DNA of 64,000 nt from Rhodeus uyekii (GCA_037043235.1 JAWRVZ010000076.1:1426001-1490000), one strand, 5' to 3'; positions 46,855 to 60,634 are shown, counted from the first letter of the stretch. The notes: a model not told the origin generated them from the letters alone. Translations and numbers: made by a program.

Positions 46855-48880
46855 GTCTTGGGTTACGTATGTAACCTTAGTTCCCTAAGGGAACAGCACA
46901 AACATAAGTAAGGGAGACCCCTGCAAGAAAGTCGTAAAGGCAGCCACGCTCCTAGTGGAGTGGGCACGGACACTCGGGAGAAGGAAATCCGTCCGACTCC
47001 TAAGCCAGATAGATAGCCTCAGCTCATACCTCGTGGCCTTGATAGTGCGGAGCTGGGGTTACTCCTCAGAGAACCTCGGAGAACTCAGTAGGTGCCTGGC
47101 CCATTATAAGCTCTTGACGGCTGAAAGGGTGGCATCGATGCTGGTCCAGAGGAGACACACACCTCTAAGTTTAGCCTTAACCCCAACATTTCAGAGAGAG
47201 CAAGAACCTCGATGTCAAACTGCTAGCCTGGTGACTGGGGAGATAGCCAGTCGTCAGGGGATGTTGTTTGAACGCGCTGTGTCACAGTAAAGGGTGAAAA
47301 TGTGGAGTGGCAGACCTAGGCCAAAGAAGAAGCCTCCGAAACAGGTACACCTTCCCCCCAGAGGTGAATCTGCGGATCTTCGTGGATGGAGATGTGAGAA
47401 TGAGCATCTTAGGTGAAGGTGATAAACCAATTCTCAGATCTGGTTTTAGAATTACTACGACCTAGCATTACTATGCAATTGAAAAAGACACAAATCTCAC
47501 TGGAACACGAACCCCATCCATTTGGAGTAAAGAAGAGACGGCAGTACGGCCTATCACTGTGGGTAGAGAAATGGGGCGGAGGAGCCCCGAACTGAATGGC
47601 GTATCCTGTAGATACTGTGCGCTGGACCCAACAAGAGATACTTGGCAGACGCGACCACGCGACCAGAAACTCTACTAAGGGAACCAGCCTCTCAAGACTG
47701 GCCTCTGGTACAGAAAGAACATCCACCACAGGGCCCGTTTTTTGGGGGGAACGCCTGGGTGAGAGCATTCTGGCTGCAGGGCAGGGCAAAGCTTCCTGAA
47801 CGCCACCTGCCATACAAAGCCCCCTGAAACCTCTCAACGACAGATCCTCCGACCAAGTCATCGAAAAGGCAGAGGTGAAAGAGGGACGTTAGGATCTTTT
47901 TTTTTAAAAACCCTCTCCATAGCTGCCAGAGCCATATTCTTGCAGTGGCCAACTTCTCGAAGAGGCCGACTCCCTAGTGCCTCGGAGAGAGAGCCCTCGC
48001 CCTCGTCAAGGTCCCCGGGCAAACCCGCTTGTAAAGCCTGCAGTATCAGTAGGGTGCTTAAGCCTACCACTACCAGGTTGGAGCGTAATATGCTCTGCCC
48101 ACCAGAATAAAGTGACCTGCATGGCTTGGTGGGTAGCGCCAGGGATGCTGGGATGGAAACGTGCAGGAGACATTCATCCAAATGCATTTATTAGGATTAG
48201 CGTCCCTGGTCTCAGCAGTCATATTGATTTATTTATTTATTAATGCTTAGTCGCGAGACAACCTCAAAAAGCTCTTCATAGGCCTGGGAGGAAGATAACG
48301 AAACTTCCTCTCCAGCCTCGACACTAACACGTCCAACTCAGAGCTGGTTGGAAGAAACAACCCTAGAACGTGCCTCCGGATCCAGACATAGGAACAGATC
48401 TGCCAGGTAAGGGCTGAGATAAGGAAGAGCCCGTCTCAAACCCCACTGCCATATCCAAATGTTCTTACATCATGCGAACCCTGGAACAAAGAGCACCGCT
48501 GAGTCTCGGCAACAGCGGGATCCAAGCCCTGAGAACGCAAACCTGTGCGGTGAAAATGTTTCAGAAACCGCCTTTAGGTTGTTGGTTTTTTTTGGGGGGG
48601 GTGTGGAAGTCCTTTGTCTTTTTAAACTATCTAGGGAAAGGTTCACACACACACATTTTGTTTCACACACACAAATCAACCAGCTTCACACAAACACAAC
48701 TGACACAGAGCTTTGCTGAAGACACTCAAAGCTGCCGGTTCCGGTTTTCGGCGCCCTTTTATGATCCTGGATCATGACGTCATCGACACTGACTCATTTA
48801 AGATTGCTTCGCGAGACAACATGCCAAGGCATTCCCCTAGCGTTTCGACGTTAAATCTCACAAAAGCATGTCCTTTTGAA
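46855..48880 (-). mobile_element. Degenerate DIRS-type element (minus strand)
   Basis: The left end has 'gggttacgtatgtaacctta' and 'gttccctaagggaac'; the right end has 'cattcccctagcgtttcgac', matching DIRS ends. On the minus strand, 46975-46920 reads RAHSTRSVAA, the recombinase HxxR box. The frame at 47861-47409 contains LERLVPLVEFLVAWSRLP, WVQRTVSTGYAIQFGAPPP and a broken RT start. Gag-like remains lie at about 48250-48500. All parts are heavily decayed and shortened. Confidence 0.8.
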
Positions 48881-51229
48881 ATTATGCATGCAAGAACAGC
48901 TAAACTTGCTTTGCATGATCTAAGTGATTTTCTTTTTGAGTACACAGAGGGAGACAGATGGAGGGGTCACCTGGCAAAGATAATGCATCCACAAATCAGC
49001 TGCATGGGTGAGAGACTTTGTCAAGTTCATTTTATGGCTGTCAGGCATGACCTGTCAAGGTGATGTCAAGATGGTTCCTCCAACAGACATTGGAGGACAG
49101 ACATGATCATCAAAAAAGTATTCACACAGCAGACCTCTCTTTATACTTTGAATATTCTGAACTATACTGTATGTTGCATTCCTTTTAGACCATATTCACT
49201 GGTAACATTTTCTGCACATACAATTATTTGTTCTTTTGATACCCTGTTACACAGAATGTGACTTTTTGCCAGTTTACAAGGCACCATTACGTCACTTCTA
49301 ATGCTCTAGAAGCAAGTTCAAGTTATCTTTAGACATGACATAAAGCAAATATTTAATGATTAATCTAATTTATCAGCAGACATACAACCTTAAAAGGAAA
49401 GTTCACCCAAGAAGTTAATTTATGGTCCAGGTTTAGACAAAGCAAGTTTATTTATATAGCTCATTTCATACCCAATAGTAATTAAAAGTGCTTTACATAG
49501 AAGGAATTACAATAATACAAAGAAATAAAATCATCAATAAAAAGGGAGAATAATAACAAATAAATTAAAAAAACATACTCTGGGACTTCCCAATGATTTT
49601 TGTTCTCTGTGGTATTTTCGGTATGCACCAATATAACTAGATATCTCTAGAACGATTCAATTTTCACCTGAATTGGGCAGGGGGAGATCTGCACTCAATT
49701 TGTTGTCTGCGTTCCACAGCCCGAGTAAAACACCTGGCTAGTGTATTCTGCTAGTCGTCAGGTTTAATCCACCGCTAGTCAGGTTTAATCGAAGTCCTGT
49801 GAAGATATACTATTGCTCTATATGAACAGATTTCATTTAGAATTTTATTTACATCTAAACTATAATCAACACACATAAATAGAGCACATCAAATATGGTA
49901 AATCAAAGTAATATGCGAATCAATGAGGTTTGTTTTAGCGTATGTTTCAGGCACATTTGAGCTTCTGTGTTTACTATATTTGATGCCTTCTATGAATATG
50001 TGTTTAAATGTGAATAAAAGCCATCATTAGCTCTGGTCATTATCTGAAGTGGTAATATCTCTTCACAAGACTATGCCACTATTAATGTAACTAATTTAAT
50101 TTAAACCACAAACCACATGGACAGCATGCTTCCTTCAAAAAACATCCATATGTAGGCATCTTACTTGACAGGATGTTGCGTAAAGAGTGGATTCGGACAT
50201 GCCCTCCTACCTCTATTGCCTTAGAAATGTGGTATTATTCCAGAATCACATATGTACTTTCATAAACACATACACACAAAGACATCAAGTGCATGCCCCT
50301 AAAACAATCAGGTCCGTCCATTAAACACAGTGCTGTCAACACAAAACAACACACTGTCCTATTTAACCACAACCAGACGATGACTCTGTGAGGCAAAGAA
50401 CTGCAAGTTTTCCATCTCTGTGAGGTTGCCATGGCAACTCCGCAGCAGATTCTGGATAGAACGAGAGTGTTTCCAATCAATGTTTTTTTTTTTTTTTCCT
50501 CTAAGATGAGTGTGTGAGCACATTGTGTAGCCGATGGCCTTGGCAGTGCTGCTTCTGAATCTGAAAAACAACATTTTAGACACTATTCATACCCTCATGC
50601 TTGATGTAAGAAAGGTGCAAAAAGCTTGTGCAGATATCTTGAGGTTACCCAGAAAGACGGGGGGACTAGGCTTACCGTTGGATGAAGATTATTTTACACA
50701 GCTTAAGTCACTGAACATTTGCATGTCTACAGTATGTCACCACATTAAGCGCAAAGCAACAGAGGCAGGCAAATAAAGCTGAACTTTTAATGAAAACCAG
50801 CCTATTATGGTAAGCCTGGGGTTAAACCGCAAAATGAAAACTCTCCCACGAGCTGAATGAGGAAATTGTATTTCTGTTTCCTGCAGAGTTTTTCCTAATT
50901 TAATGGGATCGCCCTAGGAGGCACAAAGAGCTGCTTGGGAATACAGATACGTAAATAAGTTGTAAAATGGTATTCATGCATAACCTGGTATGTAAATGAA
51001 GTTGTTTAGCTGTCATGATATCCTTCATTCCCTTGTGAATCTAGGAGAGACTGTGCATGATGATGTAACAGTATCATCAGTCTAGATGTTTTCCCTGCAC
51101 TAATTTTTCTCTCCTATTTATTTTAATCTTTTTACGGTTTCTCACAGCATGAGCAGAAGAAACAGTAAGTTACTTTTCTAATGATGACAATATTCTTTGT
51201 ATGCAGAATACAGCATGAGCTGATGGGCT
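48881..51229. other. Intergenic DNA
   Basis: No supported gene. A fish repeat tail at 49390-49560 is listed separately. The open frame at 50534-50776 has LPRKTGGLGLPLDEDYF, faintly like a LINE reverse-transcriptase phrase, but too little to call. Confidence 0.45.
49390..49560. repeat. Common teleost repeat tails
   Basis: 'aaaggaaagttcacccaag' is a relic of the 35250-type repeat. It is followed by 'gtttatttatatagctcatt' and 'aaaagtgctttacatag', the widespread fish tail also seen at 23399. Confidence 0.6.
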
Positions 51230-51319
51230 CTTGCTCATAGAAGCCCATTTCTGCTTCAGGGTATTAAAAATACTTCCAATTTCATTCCAATCCAAACTTA
51301 AATTTCACAGATCAACCTT

Positions 51320-51430
51320 ATATTTTGCAACTGCAATGTTATTTCTAACAATGTTGACTTTATATGTCACAACTACAACTTTATTTCTCATCATTTTGAT
51401 TTTATATTTCACAATGTGACCTTATTTATT
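51320..51430. repeat. Degenerate ~48-bp tandem repeat
   Basis: Two or more diverged units built from 'ttatttcta/ctca.ca.ttttga' and 'ctttatat.tcacaa'. Typical fish minisatellite relic; weak. Confidence 0.5.
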
Positions 51431-53976
51431 ATCAGGAGAAAATAATACATGTAATACAATAATAATCCTAGTTCGCTTAGCATTTACACTGTTCTTTTTA
51501 AGACCAAACCTAAAGATACAAGAAAATGTTTTTTGACTGAACTTAATGAACGTCCAAAATAGGCAGGCTTCAGCATTCTGTACTTCTTAGGGTCGCATCT
51601 GGTGACAGAACATCCTATTTTTGGTTGGTTTAGATGTATTTGGTCTGTATTGAGTTCATATTTCAGTCGAACTGCACCAGAGTTCATGTGGAAGCTAACC
51701 AAGAACCACATTTTCAGTGGCCATGGTCTGCTTATTTGGTGCTGTAACAAAACGTACTCACTGTCTTTAATAGGAATGGTCGTACAGGCGGATAATCAGG
51801 ACAGGCAGAGAGCATACATAAACTATATTCCAGGAAAGGGTCAAAAAGGCAGGCGGACAGAATCGTAGCACAGGTCGGGGCAGGCAGACAGACAGAATCA
51901 AAACAGGAAACCAGCAGAATAGAAAACAGGACAGGATCAAATTTAACAAACTACAAAAGTGAACATACACTTAATGGTAAATAAAAAATAAAAATAAATA
52001 AAGCAATTGCTTGTGTGAACAGCAGACAATTTTTTACTAGAAAAGTTTTTCCAACAGTTTTTATTGACCAAGCTTAATATGTAAATGTGGTTATGGTGTA
52101 CTGTATGAACTGGAAAATTCAATCAGATAATTGTATGATAATTCACAGAGTTTAATATATTAAAACAGCTAATGACACTGGTTTATCAGTGGCAGAAGGA
52201 TTTCCAGGGTCATCCCTTGATTGGATTTTGCCAATCCGAAAGCAAATGTGTTGGTAATGAAGTAGTAGACATCATCATTCAGTCTCATTCATTTTGCTGC
52301 AGGGTTGTTTTCCTTCTCTCCCTCAGCAGATAGATCAATCCCTCTGCTTTATATGCTCCTCACCTCAGCGTGCAGCGTGTAGTGAGCGACACATTCTCAG
52401 CACAGACACGTTCATCCACATCCGTTTTCACTGCTTTTCTCCTTTTTGTAGGATCAACAATTCATTTATGCTTTTTGTCGTTGTGTCTGTTTTGAATTTT
52501 TCGAATGTAACTTTAGCTGAAAGGTTGTAGCAGTATGTCCTTTGGGCTGAAACACCTGAAAATGGTGATTGTAGAAAAAGTAGGTCATGCCGTGTGAGAC
52601 CCCCATCCTACAGACCCCCAAATCCTGTTAAAAGGATCCACACAGAGGCTTTGGGAATGCAAAAGAAACTGTAAGTGTTGATGTAGTAGAAACACTTCTG
52701 ATATTAAATCTTGCTGATTACTAAAATATTCTTATCCACATTGTTAAATTCTGGCATATTAAAGGCTGTGTTGGAATATGTGGATTTGTTTTTCCATTTC
52801 TGACACTGATTTTTAACTGAGTAATATACACTTATTGTTACATAATGACAGTGATGATCTGTTTCTTTTGTACATATACATGTTTCTGTACTTTATCAGA
52901 GTATTGACAAATCCAGTTAATCAAATCAAATTCATTTTTGTCACGTGTCCAAATGTGAAACTGAAAACCTGCAATTCTCATCACTACACCCTATATTCAT
53001 CACATACCATTGTCTGGTCTTGTGGAAAACACTAGTACGGGTTTACTTACCTGATTTAGTCTCTGAGATGCTTACCTGTGGATTACCCCATGTTTAGTCA
53101 TATTTGGTCTTCATCTTCTTTAGTTGTACGAGCCAGCACCTGCAATAGGAAAGAATAATTATTACTCAAGTTAAGCTTCATCCAGCTCTCTCTAAAAAAA
53201 GGAAGCTACTTCTGTTTCTGACTCCCATAATGTTTGATAAAATTGAATATTCTCCTAACATTCATATAACCAATAAAAAACAATTTAAATCAAAACAATG
53301 TAATAAATTGAATGTTCTGAGAACATTCAGAAATGTCTCTTTCTACAGCTTAATGGGAACATTAACAAAACATGCTTAGAACATATTTTTGTTAGCTGGG
53401 TAGTGATTGTGAGGCTTGTTGTGTTTCTGTATGTACGCTCTATAATATTGAAGAGAAATGTGTGTAGTGTTTGCTCATGAATTGGAGTGATCAGCAGGCG
53501 GTTTCATTGCTTGCAGGGGAAGAAACTGTCCTCATGCATGTGAATGTGTAGCAGCCTTTTAGAGAAAAACATTTCTTAGCCTCCCCCCTGCTGGGAAGCA
53601 CATACAGAACTGGCAAAAGCTCCGCCTGTATGTAGGAAGTTACACCTTGGCCTGGATGAGAGTCAGAAGAGTTTGAATTGAGTGGTAAAGTAAATGTGTT
53701 GTTACAGGCAATGATGGAAGATCTCAAGCCCACAAGGGCTGCAATACCCAAGGAAAGATTAATATAAAGCTTTTGTTTTCTGCAACAATGACAACAACAA
53801 AAAAACATTTATTTATTTACTCATCTCCATGTCTTTTCAGCCCTGTATAATTTCCGTTCTTCAGTAAAACACAAAACGAGTTGTTGGGTAGAGTGCCTGG
53901 GCTTCTGTTGTTCATTGAAGGATAATAGGATTTTACCATTCAAAAGTGTTTAAGAAGTGTTTAAAAGAAATTAAAA
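51431..53976. other. Intergenic DNA
   Basis: Nothing coding is supported. 51780-51970 is rich in 'acaggcag/gacaggca' words, perhaps a retroelement relic. 53325-53400 resembles the 'gttagctggg' repeat seen upstream of plppr4. Confidence 0.45.
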
Positions 53977-55178
53977 CAGTGGAGTCCACTTATCTCGACC
54001 TCAGTTAACTCGGCAAATTATGTTTAATTAACAAAGTTCGGGAGGAGCATGTCCAAGGATGAAAGCAATCAACTCATCATCAGCACTTACACCTCATCCT
54101 ATCAACATGAGAGGAAGCATGTATATATAGCCTTGTTTGACTCACCTACATTCTTCGACAGTTTACGGCATCCCTCCACCACCCCGACTCCTCACACTGA
54201 GCTGTTAGTATCAAAGTCAGGATACGGGGGAGTGCTCCAGGTTCGGGCCAAATGCCGAGCTCGGAGCCCTCTCCTCGGAAAGCACGCCAAATACGCATAC
54301 CTTTACCGCTCCTGAATCATTGACAAGTGTGAACTCGTGAACCCTATTATGTCGACGTTTTTGAAGTGGAACCGTCAAATTCCCACATTGTCTTAGCATT
54401 TTCTTATCGGTTATGTTGATTCTTTTATGTCGCCGAACCCTGATATCTCGAGCACAAAAGAGGGAACAAAATTCGCCACTTAACATCAGTTATCTCGATC
54501 CCGTGACTATTGAAAGCACCGAGTTTACTGCGCATGCATTGAGCACGCATTGCACATGCATCACGGTCCGTATGGTCGCTCACTCCAATGACGTTTCACT
54601 CACCCTTGCGGCGCAGTGCAGCCGCAAAGGAACGCGCGGAAGTGGCGGACAAATTAAGCCTTACAGATGCTATCTTGTAAGAGGAGGCACAGGAGTTCCC
54701 ATCACTGTCCAGGAATTACAAGATTACATTGACATTGACAAAGACGTTGTTACTGATAGAAGCTTAGAAGCATTTGTTTTCAAGCAGACCGTTAAAGGCA
54801 AAAAGCAACAAAGCATTTTAGACTTTGTAAAGAAACCATAGTAACCGCATATGCAATACTTTTCAGAACTGTGTCAGAGCGAAATTACTGTGTTATGAGT
54901 GAATGTGTTTACGCTGTGAGCGAAATTAAGTCTGTAATGTTGGAGAATATAATTAAAGGTTTGTATCGAGAATCAAAGGTGTTTTTTATTGTATACTGGT
55001 AAATCTCTGCTGTTAGTTGGTGCACATATGCCTTTTGTTGTTAGCAAACAAATACAGTGTATGTATATTTTTATAGCATGCCGATCACTTCGTCAAACAA
55101 ATCGCCATATTGGCTTTTGGTTATCTCAACGCTTTTTTGCAACCCCTAGGCCGTCGCATAACCGGGTTCCACTATATG
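53977..55178 (+). mobile_element. Pogo/Tigger-like DNA transposon remnant
   Basis: The left end 'cagtggagtccacttatctc' is matched by the right end 'cataaccgggttccacta' in inverse, as in pogo/Tigger ends (CAGTGGAACCC…). The frame at 54413-54841 ends VTDRSLEAFVFKQTVKGKKQ then QSILDFVKKP, resembling the tail of Tigger-type transposases. 'ttatctcaacg' and 'gttatctcgatcc' recur inside. The catalytic core is not recognisable, so the element is dead. The TA target duplication is not clear. Confidence 0.6.
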
Positions 55179-55229
55179 ATTAAATATGCTAAATTGTTTA
55201 AAAGGTGGACAATGTTACAAAAGATCTGT

Positions 55230-55520
55230 TCCAAATAAATGCTTTTTTAAACTTTATATTCACTGAAAAGAATCCTAAAGGAAGTATCACAGTTTTTACA
55301 AAAATATTAAGCAGCACAACTGTTTTCAACTGTGATGATTAGAAATACTTCTGATCCTGTGACACTGAAGACTGGATTAATGGCTGTTTGCCATCACAGG
55401 AATTAATTATTTTATTTTAAAATATTTAAATTCAGAGAGCTACTTTAAATTGTAATGGCATTTCACATTATTACTGTTTTTGCTGTATTTTTATATCAAA
55501 TAAATGCAGCCTTGGTGAGT
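55230..55520 (-). repeat. Abundant cyprinid interspersed repeat, copy C
   Basis: Reverse-complement copy of the 8036 and 15390 repeats: 'ttaagcagcacaactgtttt', 'tcctgtgacactgaagact' and 'gccatcacaggaattaatt' in the mirrored order, followed by 'aaataaatgcagccttg'. Confidence 0.8.
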
Positions 55521-55629
55521 AGAAGACACTAAGACACTCAGTGATATCCCTCCTGTATAATGGGCAGGAAGTGGATGAATCATCTTCAGCTCATCCATGA
55601 ATGACACTCATTAGGCATCATCCTGACAG

Positions 55630-55885
55630 GGACAGAACTTCTCAGGATATGCATGTAACCATGGTCCCCTGAGAATAGGGAATGAGATGCTGCGTCCCCT
55701 AGGGGTGGCTATGGGAAATACCTCCAGTCAGCAGGTATCCAAAGCATGAGTCTAAAAACCATAATGAACTTAACATCATAGGCTGCCGCCTGTCAATGTC
55801 AAGTTCATTTTCATGTTTAGACTAGTTAGACTGCTTCAGACCCCTAGGGGACGCAGCATGAGTTCCCTTTCGAAAGGGAATCTTT
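55630..55885. mobile_element. DIRS-like terminal sequence (second copy of the 7690 type)
   Basis: 'ttctcaggatatgcatgtaa', 'ccatggtcccctgagaatag', 'gctgcgtcccctaggggtgg', 'aatgtcaagttcattttcat', 'gacccctaggggacgcagca' and 'gttccctttcgaaagggaa' form nested inverted motifs. Block order matches 7690-8010. This looks like a minimal, ends-only DIRS derivative. Confidence 0.7.
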
Positions 55886-56789
55886 GAAGAGCTAACACAG
55901 TGTGCATGTGTCTACTTGGAACCTTTTGGTGTGCTCTTTATTGCCAATATTTCATTTGAAATCCACGTTTCTAGCGTCTGTAAAACCACATTCTTCCATC
56001 TTAAAAATATATTTGACTCAAACTATATTTGGCAAACTTTTTGACTCGTGGGCCACAATGGTTTCTTAAATTTCAGAGGGGCCAGGCAAGAATAGAAGGA
56101 CGGTGTGAATTAATATAAATGAAATGTAAAAAACATTACATGAAAATATTTGGCCTATAACAGGCACCAAAACATCAATATGCAGGGTTTATTGTAAAAA
56201 TTGTTTTCCAAATGTATTAATTTAATAACTGTTGTTGATGTGTTGATGAGGCCTCATAACCAGACATTTGCACAGATCTTCAATAAAACCTGTCTCCATA
56301 CCGGCATGGTGATTTTGATCTTCAACCAGACAGAACTGGATTCAATCATTTTAATATTACATTATGACTTCTGACCTGAAATAATGTCTATATCATAATC
56401 ATGCACTGTTTGTTTGTTGGCCGGAGGAGAACTGGTCCTCCGACTGAGCCTGTTTTTTCTTCATTCTGTCACCTGGTTGAGTTTGGGTTCCTTTCCATTG
56501 TCGTCTCTGGCTCGCTTAGTCAAGGACACTTAATATCCATCAATATTATTGATTGGCCAAGCAATCAATAATAAGCTTTGTTGCATTATTTTCCTATTAT
56601 CTCTGTTAAGATTCTATTTTTGTAAATGTTACTTGACTTGGTTAAACCCATACGTTCATGTGCGCAAGAATGACATCTCGATTCTGAACCGCAATCCCAA
56701 AAAATACGGGGTGACAAGACTAGGCTGAAAGGAACTCGATTCTGGTTTGCTTTGCCCCTGAAGGTTGAGGAAGAATGGAACATGGAAGC
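55886..56789. other. Intergenic DNA
   Basis: No gene supported. 56030-56110 has 'ttgactcgtgggccacaatg' and 'cagaggggccaggc', words common in hAT-type fish repeats; no partner end was identified. Confidence 0.4.
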
Positions 56790-57540
56790 ATGCATTCTAA
56801 AGATCTATCGTGACCAACCAGTCCTCGGATCTGATTGCGTTACGATTCACCTTAGTGCACAGATCTAGAATGGGACACAACACCCCATTCCTCTAAGGAA
56901 AAATAAAATACCAGCTGAAAACCCAGACTCTGTCAAGTGGAAGAACATGTTCTATGACCCCTTTTTCCAGCAAAGCTTTTACCAGCTTTTACCCCCCATC
57001 CTCCAAATTCGGTGCCCTGAAGCAGTGAAGGGGCAGGGAACAGCCAAACTGATTGCTCTTAGACCCTAAGAGCGAGCATCTTAGAGCCGCTACACAAGGT
57101 GGGCTTGCCAAAGATCGCTGTCCCCCGAAGCACACAAGGTGGACAGGACGGCAGAACAGCCTCCTGAAGGCACAGAAGGGAAATGAGCACTGTAAAGTAA
57201 GCCATTGGCGTCAGGACCTCTTCGCTGAAGCCTTCCTCGAGAAGCCTTCTCACCCGGAGACGACTTTGCCTGAGACTACTGAAGGAACCAGCCTCTCGAG
57301 ACTGGTCTCTACCATAACTTGAGCAGCCAATCCAGTGCAAGAAACCAACCGAACTGACGCCTCTGAAACCCTCACTGGAGGGGGCGAATTTCCCAGTGCC
57401 AGGCCAGAGACCAGAACTCACTAAGAGACTGTTCGGCCAGAAGCACAAGGGGTAGTGGAGTTTGCAGAACATAATTAAATACAGCCAAAGATCAACCAGA
57501 TAAGTAAAAAAAAAAAAAAGGTCTGGATGAAGGGCTGAAT
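56790..57540 (-). mobile_element. DIRS reverse-transcriptase fragment
   Basis: 'gaccaaccagtcctcggatc' and 'ggaagaacatgttctatga' parallel the RT sequence at 21100-21260 ('gacgaaccagtcctcgaatc' and 'gaggaacatattctatggcc'), in the same orientation. Frames are broken throughout. 57200-57310 ('gaaccagcctctcgagactg') parallels 47676-47702 in the other DIRS fragment. Confidence 0.7.
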
Positions 57541-58453
57541 ATCTGTAATAGAATCTCAAACATAAAAAAAATATCATACATTTAGCTTATATGGCACACT
57601 CGAAATCCATGCGTTGCCTCGACAAACGCAAGATCCGTTGAGGACTATTTTGAGCATGTTGTTTTGTTTTCTGTTATTTTGAAATAGTAAACTTAATGAG
57701 TTTCTTGCCACCCCTGACTTCTTTGTCCTTCAGTATATTTGAACCAATTGTTACACATCTAATCTCATTTGATTATGGATAATGGTCATATAATCTAAGA
57801 AAACTGTCTTCATAATTGAGATTTAGGAGCAGAGAGACATAAATTGCTTGACTCATGTTTATAAAGAGAGGCATAAAAGACTGTTGTTTTTTTCTGCATT
57901 TTCATAGTTAGCTGCATGACACACTGAGGAGTGCACTAGAGAACATGCAACCCACCATTACCCATGTGAAAATTCACCATAGCAACCATGCCACTGAAGT
58001 AACTAGAGCGTCATTCACTGCAATACACGACTCAGCTTGACACAGCACTGCCTGAATACTGTCACATCCTTGAATATTACAGATTCATCCTTTAATATGT
58101 ACAGTATTCACCATTTGCATTATTAATAAAGTGTATCAATTATGCATTTAATTCATGCATTTAATATTGCACGTTCGTTTTGGCATGCAGGCTATTATTT
58201 TTGTTTCCTAATGTAGGCTACAGATGTCAGTAGGTATGTTATTTGCTGTATGTCTGAGTGTGTAAGCCTGTTCAAGTGTGTAAATGTGAAGGTAGGTGTG
58301 CTGTTATCACAACCCCATATCGAAGAACACTGAAGTATTATTTGGTGCTTCCCCAAAAGCATTTGTTAAAGCATTAACATGTTAAAACCTTCTTTACTGA
58401 TGGTGGAACAAATCCATTGTTATATTTTAAGATCAAATGAGTTTGGACAGAAT

Positions 58454-58512
58454 GGTAGCATGGCTAATAGACGGTAGTATGGCTAGTTTTAAGGTAGCAT
58501 GGCTAATAGAAT
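58454..58512. repeat. Three-copy minisatellite, ~22-bp unit
   Basis: 'ggtagcatggctaatagac', 'ggtagtatggctagttttaa', 'ggtagcatggctaatagaat' in tandem. Confidence 0.75.
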
Positions 58513-60633
58513 AATTCATATGATTGTATTTAGTCGTGCCAGCAGTCTGTTTTGCTATATGTTTTCCTGCGGCACTAAAATATTTCAACGAAAAGCTCTT
58601 GATTCATGGCTGAAGTGAAGCAGCTTTTCAAAATGGCAAGCTCTTGTCAGATTGTGCAAGGGCCACACGCTTTCATGTTATTTATTTCTATGATGCTATA
58701 GCACAGCTGGGTTATCATGGTGTTTTCACAAGCAACACTGTCCTTGTTAGCTGCATTACATATGCTTCTGATTTTTCTTAATCTTTTGCGCAATCAACCT
58801 GGTTTGAACATCTGATGCAGATCTGCCCTCTACTGGAAATTTGAATAAAGCACAATTTATAAATCAGTGTTGAGATATACAAATGTTTTTCGATGTGCAT
58901 TTTCTTTTCTTCTGCGGTTTAAAGTTTTAATGTCTTTGACATTAAAAGTATTTAACTGAAAACAGTTCTTGACACATCTGGGATCAATCTACATGTATTT
59001 TACTTAAAGTTTTTCGATTTATTTCAGATAATAAGTATACATTATATATATAATGCACTTCCACCTTCACTGTCACAAATGGAGATCAATCAGAGACCTC
59101 TACTCAAATAAAATGCAATAACCTAAGAATGAACTTTACCCCCGTGACTGAAACAGAACAAATAAGGATATTATTAGGAGAGGGACAGACAGCAGCACTG
59201 GCTGCGAGATATGTGTGGACGTGCCACAGCCTGAGGGACAGCAGGTGAGTGTTGTGTCTGACCTCAGTGTGTGAAATACACTCAAAGTGAAATATTGTAT
59301 TTAATATTCTAATTAATTTCAATTTGTATTTAAGTTTGAGTTATTTTATAATATTTTCTTCCATTAATTTTATAGTTTATTCCAAGTATTCCATATGTAA
59401 GTGTCACAAACATGGAAAAAATAAATAAGAAATCAGGAAGAGGCCAAACGCTCAAATCAATCAGTCAATCAGTTTTCTCTTGTGCAGTCTTTTGATTTTT
59501 AAATGTATATTATTTTCTACTGTCAGTGATGTGGTGGAAATTCGTTTCCTAAATGTTTATCAATAAAGCACAAGTGAGATTCTCGAAAGGTATAACAATC
59601 TTAAAGCTTTATTTCTTGCAAGAAAGGCATTCAAACACACAGACAATGTCTAAGCATGTGAAGGCAAAGAGCATAAAGTTTCATTACTTTTTATACAGTT
59701 TCTAAGCCCCCACCTTTGCTTCTTCTAAGATCAGCTTGTCACGCTTAGTGGCTAAACACAATATGTATTCTTCGTGTACTAGGTACAGTTTGGATCTGTG
59801 CTTGCTAGCAACACACAACAGAAACAGAATATTCAGTTAAATTGATAATCTTGCCTACGTCTAAGAATAAGGATGAATAAGTGTATATACTTTCTAAAGA
59901 TTAATAAATACATAAGAAATAACATTTCTATCAAAGTGACCAGTTCACTGTGAACGCCTAATGACCAGCTGCTAGAATGTGGTGTCCATGGTAATAGTAC
60001 TAACACTGAACAACAGCTCTTGGGTTTGCTTTATTCTCATTTGCTTTTTAATGTGGGTTACAGAATAATCCGATTTTTCTTTACCTGTTTTATTAAAATA
60101 TTTTTAAAGTGCATGACTTGTTACAAAAAATAATAGTTCAGCCTCAGGATATCGACTTAAAGTATATAAAAAGCATTTTCTCACACTCATTATATTCCTG
60201 TCACTTTTCTGTTCCTTCTGAGTGTTACAGCACTAAATGTTCTTGAGAAGGAAGGTCTCACTGACGTTATTTTGTAAGACTTGGCAACAGCATGTTTCTC
60301 AGGAATCCATTTTTATGGGGATGACCAGACCTTGGTTGTCTCACAGGAACCCCACAAATGCCTTTCTGCAGTGTAACATGTAGCACCCACAAATATATGA
60401 GTTAAAAATGACAGGGTGTGGGAAAATATTATCTGGTCTTGATAAATAATAACATTATTTAAAAACTGTATTCTAATTCAAGGACAGCACAGACCAGAAT
60501 AAATGAAACTGAATCTTCTTCATGTTGCTTTTACAACATTTCAATGTATTAATTATTTAAATTTTAATTTTGAAAAAAGTTACATAGCGCACCTTGACAT
60601 TTTAAAAACTTGAGTATGAGGATTGTGTAACTT

Positions 60634-60634
<1 letters not shown>

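Noticed and set aside
47413..47952. Overlapping open frames on both strands that look like a small gene
   Set aside because: The minus-strand frame carries DIRS RT phrases (RTVSTGYAIQFGAPPP); the others are its shadows. No host gene is indicated.
50534..50776. Open frame with LPRKTGGLGLPLDEDYF
   Set aside because: Resembles a LINE RT phrase only over about 10 residues, with no other RT motif around it.
51780..51970. Possible direct-repeat array of 'caggcag' words
   Set aside because: Words recur irregularly with no stable period; may be a retroelement relic but could not be supported.
53491..53808. 105-residue minus-strand frame starting with a Cys-rich hydrophobic stretch
   Set aside because: No conserved motif, no flanking gene structure and low-complexity start; judged a chance frame.
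59520..59660. Possible LTR (AATAAAGC, 'gagattctcgaaagg', TG/CA-like edges)
   Set aside because: No matching second LTR, no primer-binding site and no clear target duplication were found, so the boundaries cannot be supported.
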